A stretch of 64,000 nucleotides of DNA. It comes from Paraburkholderia sp. BCC1886 (GTDB lineage: Bacteria; Pseudomonadota; Gammaproteobacteria; Burkholderiales; Burkholderiaceae). The notes beneath the pieces were generated by a model that worked only from the letters and a program-made list of their open reading frames with translations, was not told the DNA's origin and searched no databases. A program made the translations under genes and the position numbers. The stretch is taken from NCBI RefSeq assembly GCF_900996245.1, contig NZ_CAAJGK010000034.1, forward strand, positions 62,001 to 126,000, given 5' to 3'. This document shows positions 1 through 8,817 of the stretch, piece by piece; position 1 is the first letter of the stretch; each line of letters starts with the position of its first letter.

Positions 1-1
1 C

Positions 2-400
2 GTCGCGCGTTTGCGCGCGTTGGGCGTGGGCCTCGTGCTCGACGATTTCGGCACCGGCTTTTCGACCATGTCGACGCTCGTGCGCTTCCAGTTCGACAAG
101 CTGAAAATCGACGGCTCGTTCGTCAAGGAATCCGCGCACCGGCACGAATCCGCGGCCGTGGTGCGAGGCATCGTGGCGCTGGCGCGCGAGATCGGCATGC
201 CGACTACCGCCGAAGGCGTCGAGACGCAGGAGCAACTCGATTTCGTGCGCGCCTGCGGTTGTACCTACGCGCAGGGCTATCTGCTCGGCAAACCGGTGCG
301 CGCCGAGGTCATGTCCAGGTCGGCCGCGCCGCGTTCGGTGAGCGTGGCGCAAGCGCCTGCTTTTACCAGTACCCAAGGCGGAGCGGCGGCTCTGTCGTGA
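2..400 (+). CDS. EAL-domain c-di-GMP phosphodiesterase, C-terminal fragment
   Basis: The gene enters from outside the window, so only its last 132 codons are visible. They match the C-terminal half of an EAL domain, which hydrolyses cyclic di-GMP to pGpG at the inner face of the membrane or in the cytosol. Visible motifs are DDFGTG (metal-binding aspartates), KLKIDGSFV (catalytic lysine region), AEGVET (loop glutamates) and QGYLLGKPV, the usual end of the domain. A tail of about 30 residues rich in Ala and Ser follows. Since all the late EAL motifs are intact, the enzyme is probably active, but an upstream GGDEF, PAS or membrane sensor part cannot be judged from here. Confidence 0.93.
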   Translation, partial: VARLRALGVGLVLDDFGTGFSTMSTLVRFQFDKLKIDGSFVKESAHRHESAAVVRGIVALAREIGMPTTAEGVETQEQLDFVRACGCTYAQGYLLGKPVRAEVMSRSAAPRSVSVAQAPAFTSTQGGAAALS

Positions 401-479
401 AGCTCGCCGAGCTTCGCCGAATGAATTAGCCTGTCGGGGGTTTATGATTCTCGCCAGACTCGAGGAGTGTGAAGCGCTT

Positions 480-1841
480 ATGTCGATGGAAGCAGACATG
501 AATATGGATGAACGCGTCGCCGCAACCGCGGACCGATATGTCGAAACAGGCCGCCCGGTCACCCCGCTGACGCTGTGGGACGACATGCCGGACGGTTCGA
601 TAGTGGAGATCGCAGCAGCGTTGCAGCGCTGGCGTGACGCACGCCAGCCTCTTGCGGCGCACGTGCAGATTCAGGCCGGCCTGCCGCAAGACATGGCGGA
701 TTCGATGATGAACGCCGCCGAACGTCTCTGGATGGCCGCACAGAGCGAGGCCGACCAGGCCGCGAGCCGGCGTGCGAGCGAGTTGCAGCAGCAGATCGGC
801 GAAGCCCGGGCGGAGCGCGACGAAGCGCTGACCCGTTATCAGGCGAGCGTGCAGGACCTGGCCCGCGAACGCGAGCAACAGCTCGCGGCAGCGACCCGAT
901 TGAGCGCTGCGGAAGATGCCTCCGCGCGTTTGGGTGCTGAATTGGCCGACGCGCATGCGCGCGCCGAAGCGGCGGAGGCCCGCGAGGTGCAACTTGCGCA
1001 ACAGGCGCAAGAAGCCGCCGCAGCCGCCGAAGCCCGCGAAGCGCAACACGCGCAAGAAGCCGCCGCAGCCGCCGAAGCCCGCGAAGCGCAACACGCGCAA
1101 GAGGCCGCTGCAGCCGCCGCCACCTTGGAGCAAACACACGCGGCACTAAACGACGAACGCCAGGCACGCGAAGCCCTGACCCAGACGCTCGCCGACAAGA
1201 ACGACGAATTGGCCCGGCTCACGCAGCAGGTTCACGAGCTGCAGCAAACGGCGAACGAACTGGCAACCGCGCGCGCCCACGCCGACACGTTGAGCGAAGC
1301 AAATGCCGCGGCACTTGCCGGTTCCGAAGAGGCCGCGCAGAACGCCGCCGCCGCGAACGAACGGGCGGCGAGCGCCGAGCAGCGCATCGTCACGCTGGAG
1401 CAACAGCTGGCCGACCTCGAACAGGTGCGCGCGCAGGAAGCGCAGCATCACCATCAACTGGCATTGCAGGCGGGTGAGGCCGCGAAGGCTGAAGCGCAGT
1501 CCGAGTTGCAACGGCAACTCTCCGCGCAGACGAAGGCGCATGAAAAGGCCTTCGGCGAATTGCGCTCGGTGGCCGAACAGTGGGTCGAGCACGCAAAAGA
1601 ACTGAAGACGCGGCTCGGTTCAGCCAGCGAGAAGCTGCTTTACGTCGATTCGCGCAGTGCCGGCGAAGTGGCGCTGGTGCGCCGGCTCGCCGCCGAACTC
1701 GAGCGCTTCAAGCCGGACCATGAACTGCTGTCGCGCGACACGCAGCAACAACTGGTTTCCACGACCATGGCCGACAGGCTCGCGCAAAAAGGCTATCGCT
1801 ACGACCCGGCCACGGCGGTCATGTCGAAGATCGAACCGTGA
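480..1841 (+). CDS. KfrA-like DNA-binding coiled-coil protein
   Basis: The protein of about 453 residues has an N-terminal KfrA_N-type region (roughly residues 8-110; motif VTPLTLWDDMPDGS), predicted to bind DNA. A very long Ala/Glu/Gln-rich coiled coil follows (about 110-390), then a short globular end. KfrA proteins of plasmids are autorepressors with a long alpha-helical tail; chromosomal relatives are common in Burkholderiaceae and their role is unclear. Within the coiled coil a 15-residue unit (EAAAAAEAREAQHAQ) occurs twice in exact tandem. The start at 480 is chosen because GAGGAG lies 12 bases upstream; in-frame ATGs at 444, 486, 498 and 504 are alternatives. The gene stands alone, convergent with the oxidoreductase downstream. 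Confidence 0.75.
   Translation: MSMEADMNMDERVAATADRYVETGRPVTPLTLWDDMPDGSIVEIAAALQRWRDARQPLAAHVQIQAGLPQDMADSMMNAAERLWMAAQSEADQAASRRASELQQQIGEARAERDEALTRYQASVQDLAREREQQLAAATRLSAAEDASARLGAELADAHARAEAAEAREVQLAQQAQEAAAAAEAREAQHAQEAAAAAEAREAQHAQEAAAAAATLEQTHAALNDERQAREALTQTLADKNDELARLTQQVHELQQTANELATARAHADTLSEANAAALAGSEEAAQNAAAANERAASAEQRIVTLEQQLADLEQVRAQEAQHHHQLALQAGEAAKAEAQSELQRQLSAQTKAHEKAFGELRSVAEQWVEHAKELKTRLGSASEKLLYVDSRSAGEVALVRRLAAELERFKPDHELLSRDTQQQLVSTTMADRLAQKGYRYDPATAVMSKIEP
1011..1100 (+). repeat. Exact 45-bp tandem duplication inside the kfrA-like gene
   Basis: Bases 1011-1055 and 1056-1100 are identical 45-bp copies, and a degenerate third copy begins at 1101. The unit is 15 codons, so copy-number change by slippage keeps the frame and only lengthens or shortens the coiled coil by 15 residues. 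Confidence 0.95.
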
Positions 1842-1860
1842 AGCGCGGCGGCGGTGTGTC

Positions 1861-2820
1861 TTAACATTCCGGTACGAACACCGTGCGGCGCGCGCTATCG
1901 GCGCTGTCCCAATGCGCGCCGATAGCTGCAAGCGGGACGGCTGCCGTGTCGATCCGAAAGCCTGCGACGACGGTCGCCTCGAAGACTTGCTGCATGGTGT
2001 GCAATGCACGCGGCAGCGAGATGCTGCCGATCCCACTGCCCAGCAACGTGACCGGCGCCGAGCGCAGTACCGCGGCCGGCAGCGCAATCTCGGCACCGCT
2101 GATCGCGCCGATCTGAACGAAGCGCACCGGCCGGTCTTCGGCCGTGGCGCGCGCCGCGGCGATCAATAAGGAGCGTGCGCTGCTGCCCCAGAGATAATCC
2201 AGCACCACGTCCACGCCTGCAGCGAATTGCGCTTCGGCCGCGTGGCTCAATGCGTGATCGTCGTCGGTGAGCAGAATCGCGACATCGGCGCCGGCTTCTT
2301 CCAGCGATACCAGGGCTGCCTGGTTGCGCCCCGTGACGATGATTTGCCCAGCGCCCAGATGCTTCGCGATCTGCACCGCGAGCCGTCCCGAGGTGCCGGT
2401 CGCGCCGTTGATCATCACGGTCTCGCCGGCGACGAATCGGGCCCGCTGGATCAGCGCGGCCCACGACGACATGCCGGGAATCGCGATAGCGGCAGCGCCG
2501 ACTTCATCGATCGCGGCGGGCAAGGTCACGCAGTTCGCTTCGGGCACGAGACAGGTTTGCGCCATCGCGCCGAACGGTGCACGCGGCCAGAAGAAATAGA
2601 CTCGCGTGCCGTCCTCGGTGCGCCCGGTGCCATCGACGCCCGCGACGAACGGAAACGCATGAGTCGACGAATAATGCGAGCCTGCCGCCTTGGAGCGCGT
2701 GACATGGCTCAGCGCGCTGGCCGTGACTTCGATCAGACGATGCCCTTCCAGGGCGCTCGGGCGATCGAAGTCGGTATACACGGGCCGTTCGCCGGCCGTG
2801 GTGACAACTGCAGCTTTCAT
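1861..2820 (-). CDS. Zinc-type alcohol dehydrogenase / quinone oxidoreductase family protein (MDR)
   Basis: This 319-residue medium-chain dehydrogenase/reductase has an N-terminal GroES-like part, then a Rossmann segment with GATGTSGRLAVQIAKHLGA (dinucleotide-binding glycines near residue 145) and the family ending. The structural-zinc cysteine cluster is absent, as in zinc-independent quinone oxidoreductases, so it probably reduces a carbonyl, enone or quinone with NADPH. The start at 2820 (MKAAVVTT, typical of the family) is preceded by AGGA; the open frame continues upstream to 3036 without support. It lies 58 bases downstream of the small gene at 2879-3130 and is probably cotranscribed with it, opposite an AraC regulator that may control both. 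Its substrate is unknown. Confidence 0.85.
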   Translation of the reverse strand: MKAAVVTTAGERPVYTDFDRPSALEGHRLIEVTASALSHVTRSKAAGSHYSSTHAFPFVAGVDGTGRTEDGTRVYFFWPRAPFGAMAQTCLVPEANCVTLPAAIDEVGAAAIAIPGMSSWAALIQRARFVAGETVMINGATGTSGRLAVQIAKHLGAGQIIVTGRNQAALVSLEEAGADVAILLTDDDHALSHAAEAQFAAGVDVVLDYLWGSSARSLLIAAARATAEDRPVRFVQIGAISGAEIALPAAVLRSAPVTLLGSGIGSISLPRALHTMQQVFEATVVAGFRIDTAAVPLAAIGAHWDSADSARRTVFVPEC

Positions 2821-2878
2821 GTTGCTCGATCCTGTAAACGTGAGTGAGAGCCTCGTGGCGTCTCGTGCGGCGCTCAGG

Positions 2879-3130
2879 TCAACGACCCTCGACCCATTCG
2901 CGCAACGCATCGTCGCGAATCGCCAGCACGTCGAACAGGCCGATCGCGCGCAGCGCCGGCAACGCGGCGGCGATGTCCGCCATCGCCGCGGTCCGTCCTG
3001 CTTCGCTCGCTTGCGGGTCGTTCCACAGCCGCGCATTGAAAAGAAACGCAGCGACGGTACCCTTGCGGACCGTCGTGCCGTCGATCTCGATCTGATTCAC
3101 GTGGTCGGGTAAAAACTGTTCGGCTCGCAT
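2879..3130 (-). CDS. Small conserved protein of unknown function (83 aa)
   Basis: The frame encodes a soluble protein of 83 residues without signal peptide or membrane segment. The N-terminal half (NQIEIDGTTVRKGTVAAFL) looks like a small beta/alpha fold, and the rest is an Ala-rich amphipathic helix followed by GLFDVLAIRDDALREW. I do not recognise the family with certainty. It is the first gene of a probable two-gene unit with the oxidoreductase at 1861-2820 and is divergent from the AraC regulator at 3229. The other long frame over this stretch runs from the oxidoreductase and lacks a plausible start. The overlapping frames lack codon-use support, so this frame is preferred. Confidence 0.65.
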   Translation of the reverse strand: MRAEQFLPDHVNQIEIDGTTVRKGTVAAFLFNARLWNDPQASEAGRTAAMADIAAALPALRAIGLFDVLAIRDDALREWVEGR

Positions 3131-3228
3131 GGCATGGCGCCTTCGGTGTTGTGTGTGTGAAAGCGAGTATAGGTAGGCTATGTCGACCCGACTCCGGTAT
3201 AAGAGTCATTCGATACCGAATTCAAGCC

Positions 3229-4008
3229 ATGACGACACCCCTGATTCGCCCCGATCTCGTGACCTCCCCGGAAGGTCCTTTTCTCGCCGCGGCCGAGCTG
3301 ACGCAAAACGAAGCGCGCGCCACGCCGTCGCACGGTCACGCGCGCGGTCAGTTGATGGGCGCGTTGAGCGGACTCGTTTCAGTCGGGCTCGACAAACACC
3401 AGTGGGTGGTGCCGGCCATTCACGCAATCTGGATTCCACCGCACTACGTGCATTCGGTGCGATCGCATGGGCCGTTCTCGGGGTGGAGCGTGTTCATCAC
3501 CGAAGCCCGTTGCGAAGATCTGCCGCGCGAGCCGCGTGCGATCAAAACGACGCCCTTGTTGCGCGAAGCCGTACGACGCGCGGCGAGCTGGCCGGGCAGC
3601 GCGCTCGATCAGACGCAGAACCGGATTGCCGAAGTCATCGTCGATGAGATCGCGGCGTCGAACGCGGCATCGCTCGGCTTACCGGCGCCCGAGGACGCGC
3701 GTCTCGTGCGGATCGCCGACAGTCTCGTCGGCAACCTCGCGGATAACCGCAGTCTGGACGAGTGGGCGCATTGGGCCGGCCTCGCGCCGCGCACCTTGAG
3801 CCGGCGTTTCGTCGCGGAAACCGGCATGACGTTTGCCCGATGGCGGCAACAGGCGCGGCTGCTGCGCGCACTCGAACTGATCGCGGATAGCGTGCCCGTC
3901 ACGACCATCGCGCTCGAACTCGGCTACGACAACGTGAGTGCGTTCATCGACATGTTTCGTCGCAGCCTGGGGACGACGCCAGGGCGGTATCTCGCAGCCG
4001 GCGGTTGA
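3229..4008 (+). CDS. AraC-family transcriptional regulator
   Basis: The 259-residue protein has an AraC-type cupin sensor (about residues 10-110, with the metal-cupin-like HGHARGQL and IHAIWIPPHYVHSV) and a C-terminal double helix-turn-helix (about 160-259; SLDEWAHWAGLAPRTLSRRF, then ALELGYDNVSAFIDMFRRSLGTTPGRY). This architecture, with GYxNxSAFxxMFRRxLGxTP, belongs to the short AraC regulators that often control a neighbouring oxidoreductase or exporter. The ATG at 3229 is chosen because the preceding 26 codons lack family similarity. It is divergent from the 83-aa gene and oxidoreductase at 1861-3130, which are its likely targets. Confidence 0.88.
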   Translation: MTTPLIRPDLVTSPEGPFLAAAELTQNEARATPSHGHARGQLMGALSGLVSVGLDKHQWVVPAIHAIWIPPHYVHSVRSHGPFSGWSVFITEARCEDLPREPRAIKTTPLLREAVRRAASWPGSALDQTQNRIAEVIVDEIAASNAASLGLPAPEDARLVRIADSLVGNLADNRSLDEWAHWAGLAPRTLSRRFVAETGMTFARWRQQARLLRALELIADSVPVTTIALELGYDNVSAFIDMFRRSLGTTPGRYLAAGG

Positions 4009-4083
4009 TCGCGCGGCCGCCTGTGCTCGAAGCAGAAATGGATCGGTCGTGCTACGTTCTGTCCACTAAAGGAGCGATATCCC

Positions 4084-4941
4084 ATGAGTGAAGACACCAA
4101 AGCGTATGAACCGTCCCGCGTCTGGACGCCGCCGGCTCAATCCGGCGGACGGTTTGCCAACATCAACCGGCCCGTCGCGGGGCCGACGCATGAAAAAGAA
4201 CTGCCGGTCGGCGAGCATCCTCTCCAGCTTTATTCGCTGGCCACGCCGAACGGTGTGAAGGTCACCGTGATGCTCGAAGAACTGCTCGCGCTCGGCGCGA
4301 CGGGTGCCGAATACGACGCGTGGCTGATCCGCATCAACGAAGGCGATCAGTTCGGGAGCGGCTTCGTCGGCGCCAATCCGAACTCGAAGATTCCCGCGCT
4401 GGTCGATCGCAGCGGGCCGAAGCCGGTGCGCGTTTTCGAGTCGGGTTCCATCCTGCTGTATCTCGCCGAAAAATTCGGCGCGCTGCTGTCGACCGATCCG
4501 GCCGGACGCGCCGAAACGTTGAACTGGCTGTTCTGGCAGATGGGTTCGGCGCCTTATGTCGGCGGTGGCTTCGGGCATTTCTATGCTTACGCGCCCGAGA
4601 AGTACGAATATGCGATCGACCGTTTCACGATGGAGACCAAGCGTCAGCTCGATGTGCTGAATCGTTTGCTGGCAGAGCGCCCCTATATCGCGGGCGAGCA
4701 GTACTCGATTGCCGACATCGCGATCTGGCCATGGTATGGCGGCCTCGTGCAGGGCGTCATGTACGGAGCGGCCGAATTCCTCTCGGTGCAGGATTACGTG
4801 CACGTGGTCCGTTGGGCCGAGACGATCGCAGCGCGACCCGCGGTCAAACGCGGACGCCTCGTCAACCGCGTGTGGGGCGAAGAGGGCGAGCAACTGGCCG
4901 AGCGTCATCACGCGTCCGATCTGGACAAACTGGTGAAGTAA
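4084..4941 (+). CDS. yghU: YghU-type glutathione S-transferase / disulfide-bond oxidoreductase
   Basis: At 285 residues it matches the length and layout of Escherichia coli YghU (nu-class GST). It has a family-specific N-terminal extension with NRPVAGPTHEKELPVG, a thioredoxin-like domain with the TPNG signature at residues 54-57 that replaces the usual catalytic Ser/Cys, and the glutathione-binding ESGSIL near 119. The helical C-terminal domain contains ERPYIAGEQYSIADIAIWPW. Nu-class members bind two glutathione molecules and act as disulfide or peroxide reductases in the cytosol. AAGGAG precedes the ATG. It is monocistronic, followed about 100 bases later by a LysR regulator in the same direction. 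Confidence 0.93.
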   Translation: MSEDTKAYEPSRVWTPPAQSGGRFANINRPVAGPTHEKELPVGEHPLQLYSLATPNGVKVTVMLEELLALGATGAEYDAWLIRINEGDQFGSGFVGANPNSKIPALVDRSGPKPVRVFESGSILLYLAEKFGALLSTDPAGRAETLNWLFWQMGSAPYVGGGFGHFYAYAPEKYEYAIDRFTMETKRQLDVLNRLLAERPYIAGEQYSIADIAIWPWYGGLVQGVMYGAAEFLSVQDYVHVVRWAETIAARPAVKRGRLVNRVWGEEGEQLAERHHASDLDKLVK

Positions 4942-5048
4942 CGCCTGACGGAGTCTGCCGCTTCAGTTGCAGACCGGCTTGCGCAATTACGTGCAGATAA
5001 TCCGATCCTGCCGCAAACTGCATGGCTTCGACGCCACCCTTGTCCGCC

Positions 5049-5948
5049 ATGCAGTTACCCGACCTCAATCTCCTCATTGCTCTGGATGCGCTGCTCGAAG
5101 AGGGCTCCGTCGTCGGCGCCGCGCAGCGCATGCATTTGAGTGCGCCTGCAATGAGCCGCACGCTTGCACGCATTCGCGACACGCTCGGCGATCCGGTGCT
5201 CGTGAAAATCGGCCGGCGGATGGTGCCCACGCCGCGCGCGCTATTACTGCGCGACCAGGTTCGCGACTCCGTTGCCGGTGCGGTGCGGCTGCTGCAACCC
5301 GAGCGCGAAGTCGATCTGGCGACGCTGGAGCGCCACTTCGACGTACACGCTAACGACACGTTCACCGGCTCGTTCGGCGCCGCGCTGCTCGAACGGGTGC
5401 GTCGCGAGGCGCCGCGCTGCGTGCTGCGTTTCCAGCCGGAAAGCGACACCGAAGCGCATGTCGTGCTCGAAGGCAAGACCGACCTCTATATCAGCGCGAT
5501 GCGGCCGATGGGCCCCGACGTGCATGTGCAACAGCTCTTCACCACGACCTTCGTGGGCCTGGCTCGCGACGATCACCCGATCTTCGACGACGAAATTACG
5601 CCGCAGCGCTTCGCCTCTTACGACCATGTCAGCGTGTCGCGCCGCGGACGCACGGCCGGTCCGATCGACGTCGCGCTGCAAGCACTGGGTTTGCAGCGCA
5701 CGGTGTCGCTGGTGGTGCCGTCCTTTCATTCCGGCGTGTTCGCGCTCGGCTCGTCCAGCATGATCGTTTCGCTGCCGGAGCACGTGGCGGCCGCCGCGGA
5801 GCAACTTGGTATTCGCGTGCGCTCCTTCGCGATTCCGATTCCGCTCGAGACCATCGTCGTGATTCAGGCGTGGCATCCGCGCTGGCAGAGCGACCCCGCG
5901 CATCGCTGGCTGCGGCGCGCGGTGCGTGAGGTGTGCGGGGCGCACTGA
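5049..5948 (+). CDS. LysR-family transcriptional regulator
   Basis: The 299-residue protein has an N-terminal winged helix (residues 1-65; DLNLLIALDALLEEGSV, AAQRMHLSAPAMSRTLARIR) and a LysR substrate-binding domain. The start form MQLPDLNLL and the APAMSRTLARIR helix are those of the NodD-like subgroup. An ATG at 5022 would add nine residues; neither start has a clear Shine-Dalgarno sequence. It lies just upstream of, and in the same direction as, the DHA2/HlyD/NodT efflux genes at 6061-10283, so it is a reasonable but unproven regulator of that pump. Confidence 0.88.
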   Translation: MQLPDLNLLIALDALLEEGSVVGAAQRMHLSAPAMSRTLARIRDTLGDPVLVKIGRRMVPTPRALLLRDQVRDSVAGAVRLLQPEREVDLATLERHFDVHANDTFTGSFGAALLERVRREAPRCVLRFQPESDTEAHVVLEGKTDLYISAMRPMGPDVHVQQLFTTTFVGLARDDHPIFDDEITPQRFASYDHVSVSRRGRTAGPIDVALQALGLQRTVSLVVPSFHSGVFALGSSSMIVSLPEHVAAAAEQLGIRVRSFAIPIPLETIVVIQAWHPRWQSDPAHRWLRRAVREVCGAH

Positions 5949-6060
5949 CGCTCTCTATTCGAGGCGTGCGTTGAACGCACGCCTCGATTGCCAACATTGC
6001 AATTTTCGGATCGGTAGCGACTTCGTAGACTGGCTCCATTCAAGTTCTGGAGCCGGCATC

Positions 6061-7713
6061 ATGCTTTCCTTGCAAGCGGCGCAAGCAGATGCTGTGGCCG
6101 CTTCGGTCACGACATCCGTACCCGCCCCGACGGCAACTGCCGCTCCCTCTCCCACTTCCGCATTCAACGCCCGCGTCATCGTCGGCTTATTGGGCGTACT
6201 GATCGCGGTGGTCATTGCCCAACTCAACGACCACGTAACGGATGTCGCCATGTCCGATATTCGCGGCGCGATGGGGATCAGCTACGACCACGGCTCGTGG
6301 TTATCCACGGCCTATCAGGCCACCCAGGTCGCGGCCATGCTGTTCGCACCGTGGTGCTCGGCGACGTTTTCGCTGCGGCGCTTCACCATCGGCGCGGTGA
6401 CGATGTTCGCGCTGCTCGGCTGCATATTCCCGTTCGTGTCGGGCTTCGGCGCGCTCGTCACGTTGCGCGCATTGCAGGGCCTCGCGGGCGGTTGTCTGCC
6501 GCCGATGCTGATGACCGTCGCCCTGCGCTTCCTTCCGCCCGGCATCAAGCTTTATGGTCTCGCCGCCTATGCATTGACGGCGACCTTCGCGCCCAATCTC
6601 GGCACGCCGCTGGCGGCGTTGTGGACCGAATACGTCGGCTGGCATTTCCTGTTCTGGCAGATCGTGCCGCTCGCATTGTTGTCCATCGGCATGATCGCGT
6701 GGGGCGTGCCGCAAGATCCGTTGCGACTCGAACGATTCCGCCAGTTCGACTGGCTCGGCGTGCTGCTCGGCTTCCCTGCTATCTGCATGCTGGTCATCGC
6801 GCTCGGGCAGGGCACGCGGGCCGGCTGGACCGACGCGCCGTGGATCGTTGCCCTGTTCGTCGGCGGCGGCGTGAGCCTGGTGCTGTTTCTCGTCAACGAG
6901 TGGTTCCAGCCGCTGCCGTTCCTGAAGATGCAATTGCTCGCGCGCCGCAATCTTACGCATGCATTGATCACCCTCGGCGGCGTGCTGCTGATCCTGGTGG
7001 CCGTGCCGGGCGTGCCCGCCGCTTATCTCGCCGAAGTGCGCGGCTATCGGCCGCTGCAGATCGCGCCACTCGCGCTGTTCGTCGCGCTGCCGCAACTGAT
7101 CGCGTTGCCGGCGGTAGCCGCGCTGTGCAATCTGCGGCGCGTCGACTGCCGCTGGGTGCTGGCGACCGGCCTCGCGCTCATCGCGTTGTCGTGCTTCGCC
7201 GGCAGCTTCGTCACCTCCGAATGGATTCGCGACAACTTCTACGTGCTGCAGATCATGCAGATCGTCGCGCAGCCGATGGCGGTGATTCCCTTGCTGATGC
7301 TTGCGACCAACGGCATGGGTCCGCCTGAAGGACCGTTCGCGTCGGCGTGGTTCAACTCGATCAAGGGACTGGCCGCGGTGGTTGGGGTAAGCGTCACCGA
7401 AGGGTTGACGACAATGCGCGAACACCTCCATTCGGCCGTGCTGATCGACCAGCTCGGCAATCGTCCGCAAGCCTTCGCGATCACGCAGCAGGCATGGGCC
7501 GCGCGTTTGCATCTCGATGGGCATGCAGTGCTGGCGCTCATCGACCAGCGGATTCGCGAGCAGGCATTGGTACTCGCTTCGGCGGATGTATTTCGCGTGA
7601 TGGCGGTGCTGGCCGTCGCGCTCATCCTGTTGATTCCCATCATTCCCACGCGTGTGTATCCGCCGCGTGCGGGCGCTACACCGCCGCCTGCGAAGCCCGC
7701 CGGCAAACCGTAA
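6061..7713 (+). CDS. DHA2-family MFS efflux permease (EmrB-like)
   Basis: The 550-residue, very hydrophobic protein fits the 14-helix DHA2 (EmrB/QacA) layout of the major facilitator superfamily. It has an N-terminal cytosolic tail rich in Ala/Pro/Thr, motif-A-like sequence after the second helix and the LRALQGLAGGCLPPMLM helix typical of the family. It should export a hydrophobic or aromatic compound using the proton gradient, working with the adaptor and outer-membrane channel encoded directly downstream. GGAG lies eight bases before the ATG at 6061; the upstream extension of the frame lacks similarity. The next gene starts 30 bases after its stop. Confidence 0.9.
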   Translation: MLSLQAAQADAVAASVTTSVPAPTATAAPSPTSAFNARVIVGLLGVLIAVVIAQLNDHVTDVAMSDIRGAMGISYDHGSWLSTAYQATQVAAMLFAPWCSATFSLRRFTIGAVTMFALLGCIFPFVSGFGALVTLRALQGLAGGCLPPMLMTVALRFLPPGIKLYGLAAYALTATFAPNLGTPLAALWTEYVGWHFLFWQIVPLALLSIGMIAWGVPQDPLRLERFRQFDWLGVLLGFPAICMLVIALGQGTRAGWTDAPWIVALFVGGGVSLVLFLVNEWFQPLPFLKMQLLARRNLTHALITLGGVLLILVAVPGVPAAYLAEVRGYRPLQIAPLALFVALPQLIALPAVAALCNLRRVDCRWVLATGLALIALSCFAGSFVTSEWIRDNFYVLQIMQIVAQPMAVIPLLMLATNGMGPPEGPFASAWFNSIKGLAAVVGVSVTEGLTTMREHLHSAVLIDQLGNRPQAFAITQQAWAARLHLDGHAVLALIDQRIREQALVLASADVFRVMAVLAVALILLIPIIPTRVYPPRAGATPPPAKPAGKP

Positions 7714-7743
7714 AGCACTCAATCCGATCACAAGGTTCAAATC

Positions 7744-8817
7744 ATGTCCGAGTCGAAACCGAACAAAAAAAAGTTTCTCATCGGCACGCTCGCCGTCGTG
7801 CTGATCGCCCTTTGCGTCACCGCTGCCTATGCCGTGCTCGACACCGATGGACAGAGTACCGACGATGCTTTCGTCAGCGCCGATTTCACGGTAGTAGCGC
7901 CGCGTGTTGCCGGGCAGATCGCGAGTCTCGCGGTCGACGATAACGAGCTCGTCCACAAAGGCCAGTTGCTCGCGCGTATCGACGACCGCGACTACGCGGC
8001 GGCGGTCGCGTCGGCCCAGGCCAATGTCGCCGTCGCGCAGGCCAGTATCGACAACGCGTCGGCCAGCATCGTCCAGCAGCAGTCGCTGATCGACCAGGCC
8101 GCGGCGGCACTCGCGGCCGCGCATGCCAGCTACGTGTTCGCCGGCGCCGACGACAAGCGTTACGCCGATCTCGCCCAACACGGCGCGGGCAGTCTGCAGA
8201 ACGCACAGCAGGCCCGCTCGCGAACCGACACCGCGTTAGCCGAGGTCTCGCGCAACGAAGCCGGACTCAAGGCCGCGAAGCAACAGGTCGTCGTGTTGAC
8301 CGCGCAACGGACTCGCGCCGAGGCGACGTTGCAGCAGGCGCAGGCCGCGCTCGATACGGCACGTCTGAATCTGTCGTGGACGCAGATCGTCGCGCCCATC
8401 GACGGAGTCGTGGGGCAGCGCGCGGTGCGCGTCGGCGCGTACGTCACGCCCGGCACGCCGATGCTCGCGGTGGTGCCGCTGCAGCAGGCCTACGTGGTCG
8501 CGAATTTCCAGGAGACGCAGTTGACTCACGTGCGTCCCGGCCAGACCGCCGAGATTCGTGTCGATACGTTTCCGGGGCGCGTATGGCGTGGCGTCGTGCA
8601 GAGCGTGGCGCCTGCGACCGGTGTCAGCTTCGCGGCGATCGCGCCGGACAACGCGACCGGCAACTTCACGAAGGTCGTGCAACGCATTCCCGTGAAGATC
8701 GTGCTGCGCGCCGGACAGGCTTCGCTCGAGACCTTGCGCGTGGGCATGTCGGTCGACGCAACGATTCGCACCGGCGGCGCGCAGGCCGCGACCCGCAGCG
8801 AGGTCGCCGCGCGATGA
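7744..8817 (+). CDS. HlyD/EmrA-family membrane-fusion adaptor
   Basis: The 357-residue protein has one N-terminal membrane anchor (about residues 10-33), a lipoyl/barrel-sandwich half (TDDAFVSADFTVVAPRVAG), a coiled-coil hairpin of alternating Ala/Gln (about 85-205), the second lipoyl half (LSWTQIVAPIDGVVGQRAVRVG) and a beta-barrel part. It bridges the inner-membrane pump at 6061-7713 to the outer-membrane channel at 8814-10283. Its last codons overlap the start of the next gene by four bases (ATGA), so translation of the two is probably coupled. Confidence 0.92.
   Translation: MSESKPNKKKFLIGTLAVVLIALCVTAAYAVLDTDGQSTDDAFVSADFTVVAPRVAGQIASLAVDDNELVHKGQLLARIDDRDYAAAVASAQANVAVAQASIDNASASIVQQQSLIDQAAAALAAAHASYVFAGADDKRYADLAQHGAGSLQNAQQARSRTDTALAEVSRNEAGLKAAKQQVVVLTAQRTRAEATLQQAQAALDTARLNLSWTQIVAPIDGVVGQRAVRVGAYVTPGTPMLAVVPLQQAYVVANFQETQLTHVRPGQTAEIRVDTFPGRVWRGVVQSVAPATGVSFAAIAPDNATGNFTKVVQRIPVKIVLRAGQASLETLRVGMSVDATIRTGGAQAATRSEVAAR

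Noticed and set aside
6301..8181. Antisense open frame of 626 codons over the DHA2 and HlyD genes
   Set aside because: High-GC shadow of two clear genes; Arg/His/Gln-rich composition without domains.
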